From Isoetes taiwanensis (Eukaryota; Streptophyta; Lycopodiopsida; Isoetales; Isoetaceae): 64,000 bases of DNA. Position numbers and translations under genes: made by a program. The stretch is from assembly GCA_021234155.1 (NCBI GenBank), contig JAJEKV010000006.1:7224435-7288434 (forward strand), written 5' to 3'. The notes beneath the pieces were generated by a model. That model saw nothing but the letters and a program-made list of their open reading frames with translations. It made no database searches and was not told the origin of the DNA. Positions 57,194 to 64,000 of the stretch are shown here, piece by piece. How positions within the stretch are numbered: the stretch's first letter is position 1; every line of letters starts with the position of its first letter.

Positions 57194-57223
57194 AAATAAG
57201 TGCGTTTCATTTTAAACTTTGTT
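57194..57223 (-). repeat. Right terminal inverted repeat
   Basis: Complement of the left repeat with one mismatch (A for G in the AACAARG start). The subterminal sequence repeats the CGCACTT motif and a GAAAGATTCC block also present in the left end. Confidence 0.8.
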
Positions 57224-58315
57224 TTGTATATTATGTCTGAAGAAAGTTTACCATGCTTGGCTTTGGAGGAGACATGGGCTAAAGGTTGTTTGTCGATGCC
57301 ACCTGCTGAGTGGTACCTATTGGGGATGAATATTTCTTAGCGAATTTTAGCTTTGCATAAAGATGATATCCACACATGGGTCAAAATGAATGTCGTAAAA
57401 AAGGAGTTTTATAGGACCCGTATTGATCCTATATTGCAAGAGGTAAAGTATCCGGGTGTAGGGGTTTTACCTAAGCATAAACATGCCATCCCAAGTAGGA
57501 TGAGGCCGAGAGATCACATAGGCTTCTTGGTGTTGAAGTGAGGTAGGTGGAAATGACATTCTCACAAGCTTAGATTGTAAGATATGTGAGGTAGGATACT
57601 TGAAGATGAGAACATGTACTACATTGCCATGCCAGAGATATTCGAGAAATATGATGTACATAAAATGCATAATACTGATGGCTGCTTTGATTTTTCAGGA
57701 TCACGTATTGGGAGATGTATCATTGATATTTTAGAGCATTGGGATGATGTTTTAAGAACCTTAAAAATAGATGAGTTAGAGATAGAAGAGACAGGAGCAG
57801 GGGTAAAAATAAAGTACTGCTAGGAAAGAATGAATCCGGATTTGAGACCAATACCCTACCTCAATGAGGGTGTCTCAACACACAAAGGACATCCCATCTG
57901 TAGTATGAGGCTCAGTTCATACCACTTAGGTATCGAAGTAGGGAGATGGGGGGAACTTTGATCGAAGAAATGACTCTGCAAGATCTGCAATTCGAGTGAC
58001 ATGGAGGATGAGGAGCACTTCATTAGACTCTGCCCTACATATCAAAACTTGAGAGACAAAATGAGTATGAATTCAACATCCCATGGGGAGTTCTTTATAC
58101 AACCGGTACATCTAGTGGCAAATTACTACTGGAAGCACAAGAGATAAGAGAGATGTCAATTAAAAGCTATAAATATCTACTGCAAGGACATGACGAGGAT
58201 ACAAGAGATGAGGAAGTAGTGTTGCTACATCCGGAGCACACTTGAGTTGTAAAAAACTGAATTTAGTTTTCTATATCTATAACATCTAATAGACCTGATG
58301 GCCTCATAGATGGAA
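57224..58315 (+). mobile_element. LINE F, 3' part beyond the transposon
   Basis: Resumes in register with the fragment ending at 38,843: after the duplicated TTGTA comes YIMSEESLPCLALEETWAKGC, matching LINE E's SYPRLALKETFEKGWYAEG. Later come CKIC..SDMEDEEHFIRLCPTY (zinc knuckle, about 57,965-58,045) and the 3' end CTGATGGCCTCATAGATGG with a (CT)n tail near 58,320. Confidence 0.75.
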
Positions 58316-58339
58316 AAATAAAATCTCTCTCTCTCTTAC

Positions 58340-61300
58340 GATGGCGCAAAGGGCAACAAGGGCAAAGTCTTCCGGCATGACACTGACAAAAACAAAGCAA
58401 AGGGGACCACATCTGAGACCATTCTCGTTGGTGTGGCATCCAAAAAAACTAAAGGCAACATTGGAATCAGGGTCAGACTCCAGATGTCGATGCAGGCCGA
58501 CTCCTATGCATGCCGAAATGGAGAAGGTTGACTCTTGCAGGCCGAACCGCTGCTACTGCTGCTATTCATATGGCTGCCGCTAGTGCTGCCGCTAATACTG
58601 CTGTTATGGTGCTGCTACTGCTGCCGCTAATACTGCTGCTATGGATGCTAGTGTTGCCGCTAGTGCTGCTAATAATAATCCTGCTCTCTATCCAACAGAA
58701 CAAAGATTTTCAGAAGGAGTTGCTGGCTGCCATGGCGGATAAATATGAAGAATATGCTGATGGACTCTAAGAAAAGAATTTGTGAAGGAATTCATGAGCT
58801 CGGTGATGCAAGACATGCTTAAAGATAATGGAATTCTTTAGCTAATGGATTTCAATTAGCATTGTGAAGAGATTAAACAGAAATGCTCTGGCCATAAAGG
58901 AATTGAAAGCAGAATTAGCTGCAGTAAGAGCAGAAGTACAAACTGGAAGTACAGCAACAGTCAATTGAGAATGAGAATGACATGGCAGCAATAGCAGGGA
59001 TCAGTAACGAGATATGTTTGATAATTATGTGGAAATGCAAGAAAGGAAGCAGAGAGCTGAATCTTCGTGTATTGTTGGACTGGCCGGAACAGGAGAAAGA
59101 AAATACCAAAGAGTTAGTAGAGAATTCTTCTTCTTTAACAATGACATGTTAGTGCCTAAAACAGAGATAGTAGATGCATCTCGGATTGGCAGGAAAGATG
59201 GTACTCGCCATATTCTCGCTAAAGTTTGGTAAATCGTGATACAAGATTCCAAGTTCTGAAAATAGACATAAATCTGAAAGGAAGTTCATATGGGTTAATG
59301 AGGACTTGACATTAAAAGGAACAACAGATGGCTGAGAAAACAGGAAATTCAGAAATCTAAAGAAGCAAAGCAGAAGAATCCTCAAACAAGAAATGGGCAA
59401 AGGGGAAAGTAGTAATCAATCAATAGGGAAATGCGGAGGTCTTCGTGATAATCATATGGAACATTAATAGATTGACAATGGAAAAGTAGTCACGATGCGA
59501 TATATTGATGTGATGTGGATATGATATGCTTTATGGAGACCAAAGAACATGAGTTATATAGCGCCAATGATAATGGATTTGAGTTAATTTGTACGTTAAG
59601 AAGTAAATGCGATTTGGAATCAAATGGGGATAACTGAAACGGCATTGGTGTTATGTAAGACAAAGATACACAGAATCGTGATGTATTAAAACAGATAAAA
59701 TGGGCAATATATGTGGCTGAAGATAAACGGTTTACAAAGAGAATACTATTTAGCCATTTGTTACTTTGCTCCAAGACATCAAAAGCATACAAGGAAACGA
59801 TGCTCCCTACGTGGATGATCCTTTTGGAATTGAACAGACATAATGTATTTCAAAAAGAAAGGGGAAGAATTTTAGTCGAGACTTTAATGGCAAGATGTGT
59901 GATAGACAAGCAGCTAATCTACGCATACATGACCCGGCCCGTTAGAGTATATGGACAAGGATGAACTGAGCATCTAATGGGTGGAATAGATAATCACAGA
60001 TCACACCATTATTTAACCTGCCTGCCTTTTGACCCTTGTCAGAAGTGCTAACATGATGATATGTAATGGATTGGATAGGATTCCCCTCGACGGAGAGGAC
60101 TAATGTAGATCCGTGGAGCATTGTTGACTATATTATAATGGCAGATCAAACATTACATCATATCACGCACTTCAAAGTTATGGAGGAACAGCTCTAGAAT
60201 CGGATCACCGCCTACAGAAGCTCACAATGGATATCAATACACCGTGATTGCGATAAAGGAAATAATACAAAGAAGGATATTGTCTTAGGACCCCGGCTTG
60301 AAAGATTGCTGGCTGTATTAAGCTCGAGCAAGATCCGAATCCATTAAGTGGGATGCGACTTGTCAACGCTAGCAATTATGGATCCGGCTGTGCACCGCTA
60401 AAGAGGTTTTACCCTAAGCTGCACCTCGAAAGGGCTACCGCGGTAATGCATGGCACTAATTCGCTTGTGGGCAGCTAAAAGCTCAATGGAGAAATAGCCA
60501 TGGCATGGTGGTAAAAGAATATTATAGAAAAGAATATAGAAAGATAATTCGCAAAAGAAAAAGGCAAATTTCTACTTACCGCAATCAGGAGTCTCGCGGC
60601 AACGTACCTTACCTATTGGAACCCAAAAGTTTTTGGAACACATCACAAGAAGAGAAGAAAAACAGAATTCCTTTGGTACCGGATGTGCTTTGGAAACATG
60701 TGCATATAACTTCTATCATGATTCAGAAGGGAATTCTGATTTATCCACTCATAACAGATCAAACTATTGATTTCAACAAATAAGAAGTAGAGGATGGTAT
60801 ATCACGCTTAAGTAAACCAAGAAAGCTAAGGATCTTCAAGGTCTCTTTGCGCTGAACATATCAAATGGGCAGGGCCCAAACCATCCCGCCATTTCAGATC
60901 CTGCGAATCCAAAGCAGTTGTCACAAGGAAATGCCTCAACAATGGCAAGATTAATCGGTGGTACCAAAGGCATAAAGGTGGTGCAATGGAGGAAATTACC
61001 ACCATTAACAATACCGTAAGTGTAATTTGTTAACTTAAGTTGGTCGCATCTATTTTGGAGAAGAGAATTAGTATGTATGAGAGCAATCATAAAGATCGAA
61101 ACACGTGCGTGTTTCGCGGCTGAAGATCTACGACATCATTTATTAGTGCCCAAATCAATATTTGACACAGCTTAAGGGACTAAGAAGCTCCTCGCGACAT
61201 AGCCTTCCTTTGTGGATTTTAGAAAGGCCTTTGATAGAGTGCCTAGACCTAAAACTCAGGGAGAGATTGGAGAAATTAGAGGTGCTGCATCAATTACGCC

Positions 61301-62780
61301 AGCAAGCATTATATGAAAGGTATTGATACCTTTCCTTCCCTCTCCAGAGAAAACCCGTATCATATTGATAGTACTGGGGTCACAGTATTGCTCATCGTCT
61401 CCCACTCGCTTTGGATTGTTCATTGACAAATCTTGAGGGCTGGTTATTACGACAATTCGCCCGTAGGGGACGAGTATTTATGGCTATGTGGTACGCATAC
61501 TCAATGTATACCGATGACGAGCTATTTCTTTGCCGATCACCTAACACATGCGTAAACATTTAGGATGGGCTGGCCCGCTTCAGGATACCACTCGAATGCA
61601 AGTGAACTTGATAAGACAAATATCATGACAAAGAGGGGTAACTTAAACAGAATTATTTCAATATAAGGGAGCTCCGTGAATACCCTGCGGATTCCTATAA
61701 ATACTTTGGGGTTGATTTCCTTCCATTGTGAACTATAGATGGAACATGCATAGCCAAAGAGGAGAATCGATGGAAGCTATAAGGCCTTTTATGCTATGCG
61801 CAGCCTATGCCGAGAAGCACATTTATGGTCTTGGTCACTTGCTAAACTTTTGTGTCACTAGTAATGAGTGTAGCATTATATGGCAGCTGAGATGTTGGGG
61901 CCCAGCCTCTCACGTGGATTATGGGATGATTTAGGAGCAACGAAAAGAAATTCATACTTGGAGATAGGGTAAAAAGCTCAATCTATATCAAATGATGTTA
62001 ATCGAATGTGGGCTTATGCCTTTAGAAGGAGTAGCTAGTCGATGGTAATTAGATACCCCAAAAGTGGATACCATGGACAAGACAAGACTCCCCCAAGGCC
62101 CTTTGGTTAGCAAGGCGATAAAGGATGGCTCTAAGATGTTGTAAGATGGCTAAGGAAATGGATATTGAACGCGAGGCACTTCGTAGGCAATAACTTGAGA
62201 CAATGGCTTTTGGTATGCATACAAGAAGATGTGTCTCAACCTAAAACAAAAAATGATTCTTACAGCAAAGCATGAATCCTAGTTTGGGAATATCAGCCAA
62301 GTACCTACATGAGAATATCTCTATAAAGAAAAGGCATGCACAGGATCTAATACGCCTTTAGCTCCTCGCATCACTGGGGAGTGGAACCGGGTAGATTTAT
62401 TACGTTATCCCTAGGGATGGAGAGGATATTGTAAGATTTGTTGTTAAACAAATAGAAGATGAAGAACATGCATTGCTTCATTGTAGTGCTTTACTGCATT
62501 AAGATAATAACATGTGGGATTAATGCCCAAGATCTTTGTACCTTCTTTACCTTGGGAGGAGATAAGATTGGGGCATATATATTAGAATTGATGAGATGTA
62601 GAGAGAATTGTCCGAAGAGATCAATAACATTATAGAGATGATAATACGCTGATGAGAGTTGACGAAAGTTAGATGAGGATTCCTAAACTCCAATCTACTT
62701 TTATGATGATGTGTAAAGTTTATTGTTCTTGTACCTTGAGGCCTCCCAAAGACTTTAATACACTTCCACTTCACTTCACT
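58340..62780 (+). mobile_element. Near full-length LINE, frame-broken (LINE G)
   Basis: Begins with ORF1-like sequence (MAQRATRAKSSGMTLTKTK near 58,341, a low-complexity Ala/Leu stretch near 58,560-58,690, then a charged helical part to about 59,400). ORF2 starts near 59,450 with IIIWNINRLTMEK and ICFMETKEHELY (endonuclease). RT motifs are FVDFRKAFDRVPR near 61,208 (motif A) and MYTDDELFLC near 61,506 (motif C, YTDD). A thumb and Cys/His-type tail run to about 62,500, then a GAGGCCTCC 3' end and a CT-rich tail. It belongs to the LINE E/F family. Frames change every few tens of codons, in keeping with the noisy sequence, so its true state is unknown. Confidence 0.65.
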
Positions 62781-62837
62781 TCTCTCTCTCCTCGCCGATA
62801 ATGTAATAGTTAAGTTGTGATTAGGAGAATAGGATTC

Positions 62838-63045
62838 TCACGCTTAGGTCTAGTGGTAATACACCAGGTCTAGTAACCATAGGTCTCTCGAGTTCGAGAC
62901 CTTTAATCACACTAACTCCAAGGCGTCAAAACCCACAGACGACCGTAGAGTGGTTGAGGCGTGGGCCCAACAAAGCAATGTAGTGTGGTGTGTGGTCACA
63001 TGTCCAAATTGGATGCATGGATTTTAAAATACCATTTCTCCATCT
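62838..63045 (+). mobile_element. tRNA-derived SINE, copy 2
   Basis: Same family as 29,319: A-box-like AGGTCTAGTGG at about 62,846, B-box-like GAGTTCGAGACC at about 62,890, then the shared body (CAATGTAGTGTGGTGTGTGG) and TTTTAAAATACC near the end. Only one copy of the 3' module is present, showing that the duplication in copy 1 is secondary. It too lies just past a LINE 3' end. Confidence 0.8.
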
Positions 63046-63049
63046 CTAC

Positions 63050-64000
63050 GATTACTTAGCCAAACACCCACAAATGTATGGATTCACTACACGTAAAGAA
63101 GGGATTAACAAAGTTAGAAAATGATGGAAACCTTGTATAGCTGAAACAGGAAGAAAGCCGTGATAATAGCATTATACATGGATGATTGCATTATCTGAGT
63201 AAAGCAAAATGAACATTCCTAAGCAAGGATTAACAAAGTTAGAAATGATGGAAACTTGTATCGTAAATTTAAACAAAGTGAAGAAAGCCGTGACAATAGC
63301 ACAGTACATGGATGATTGCACATTTGAGCAAGCAAAATGAACATTCGAAACATTGTAAGCCTATTCTTTCTAATAGATTGAAAATGAGTGATCTTGGTGA
63401 ATTACTGCAAATTTTGGGCACAGAAGTTCACAAGAGATAGGAAAATGGCTGGATTTCACTTTCGATAACGACGAACATAGATCTGAGTACTCAGAAAGAT
63501 CTCAATGCAAGTATGCCAATGTTGTACAAATGCCTATGATTCCTGGATCAATGCTGGCCCTAGAACGGAAAAAGAAAGGGAAAAGACATGTATGTATTCC
63601 TTTACAGAGAACTCTACTGATGCTTACTTACATAGCCAACGCGACAAGGCCGTATTAATTGCCTTCATGGCTAATATACCGTGAAATACAATAACAATCC
63701 GTGAAGACAAAGACCGGATGGCAAATAAAAAGGATATTGGGCGTTAAAAGGTGTTGGCATTTTATTTATTCCCTCAAAATTTTACAATTAGAAGCTTCCA
63801 TTGTGATACTGATTAAGTAGAGATCTAGATGAGAAAGTCTACTTTAGGATACTTGATGCTTGGCTGAGCACCCATGATGGGAGATGCAAAACAACCGGCA
63901 TTTTATCTACAAAATGAGGTCGAAGTATGCTTCCAGTCAGCCACGCCGTGAGAAATAATATAGTGTAAAAGGTCGCTAAATGAAATAGGTGTGTTCATCA
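63050..64000 (+). mobile_element. Ty1/copia retrotransposon fragment (RT to RNase H)
   Basis: The RT C-motif region appears twice: ALYMDDCI near 63,175 and AQYMDDCTFEQAK near 63,300, in a ~120-bp direct duplication. Then MSDLGELLQILGTEVHK (about 63,382; compare copia MKDLGEL..FLGIEV), ISLS, PGSMLA, LYREL, IAFMA.I..KYNNNP, then GY(W)ALKGVG, and DTD..DLDEK and LGYLMLG near 63,810-63,860. These follow the order of copia RT and RNase H. The fragment runs off the window edge and has many frame breaks. Confidence 0.65.

Larger units (their letters stand above)
38844..57223. mobile_element. TIR transposon-like element carrying a DNA methyltransferase and a DUF7869 protein
   Basis: The ends are 30-bp inverted repeats (AACAAGGTTTAAAATGAAAC... 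at 38,844; its complement ending at 57,223) differing at one position. TTGT(A) is repeated immediately outside both ends (38,840-38,844 and 57,224-57,228), as a target duplication would be. It splits a LINE whose frame continues on the other side. The cargo is divergent: a methyltransferase (minus) near the left end and a DUF7869-family protein (plus) towards the right end, with palindromic TATAAATTTATA arrays in and between them. About 42.2-51.9 kb appears to be an assembly duplicate, so the real length is probably near 8.7 kb. No known transposase such as DDE of hAT or Mutator, or Helitron Rep, was recognised. Confidence 0.7.

Noticed and set aside
38844-57223. Integrated giant-virus or phage segment
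   Set aside because: A bacterial-type methyltransferase would fit, but no capsid, polymerase or packaging gene was seen, and inverted termini with a target duplication point to a transposon.

Overview
The window looks like nuclear DNA of a land plant with a large, repeat-rich genome. Two single-copy host genes support this: a dehydrin (14.0-14.5 kb) and a GPI-anchored phytocyanin (19.6-20.3 kb), both with plant-style promoters, and the phytocyanin with a plant-style intron. Nothing seen fixes the species or lineage. Most of the rest is retroelements in various states of decay.

Layout. 0.8-6.1 kb: a degenerate L1-type LINE (+). 6.7-8.9 kb: a short tandem repeat, then a 5'-truncated LINE with a poly(A) tail. 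10.4-13.2 kb: an inverted LINE of a different family. 13.9-14.5 kb: dehydrin. 15.2-17.6 kb: old tandem duplications. 19.5-20.4 kb: phytocyanin. 20.6-29.2 kb: a mosaic built around a reverse-transcriptase element of Penelope-like appearance (ORF1-like RGG protein plus RT, minus strand), bracketed by ~0.75-kb direct repeats, with a second repeat present in inverted orientation. 29.3-31.6 kb: a tRNA-derived SINE tail-to-tail with a LINE whose RT lost its YADD box. 31.8-32.8 kb: a Myb/SANT-like gene. 33.0-37.3 kb: three copies of a 1.40-kb tandem repeat.

The most striking object is a transposon-like element from 38,844 to 57,223. It has 30-bp terminal inverted repeats and a TTGT(A) target duplication, and it interrupts a LINE reading frame that resumes on the far side. 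It carries two divergent genes: an intron-containing DNA methyltransferase of the prokaryotic N4C/N6A (beta) type on the minus strand, and a DUF7869-family protein on the plus strand. Copies of the palindrome TATAAATTTATA are spread through it: over the methyltransferase stop codon, as a ~29-bp-periodic array in one of its introns, upstream of it, and as ~17 imperfect copies between the two divergent genes. I know of no described element with this combination; that needs a database check.

Caution on assembly. From about 42.2 kb to the end the sequence has the texture of unpolished long-read data, with dense 1-3 nt indels, T/C swaps and broken frames. About 43.09-51.9 kb is a noisy second pass over the same tandem repeats, LINE fragment and methyltransferase half seen cleanly at ~33.4-42.2 kb. 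The simplest reading is an unmerged raw-read tail at a contig junction. If so, the true element would be roughly 8.7 kb (38.84-42.2 kb joined to 51.9-57.22 kb). A real but heavily mutated duplication is the alternative. Beyond the element lie the rest of the interrupted LINE, a full-length but frame-broken LINE (58.3-62.8 kb), a second SINE copy and a Ty1/copia RT-RNase H fragment.
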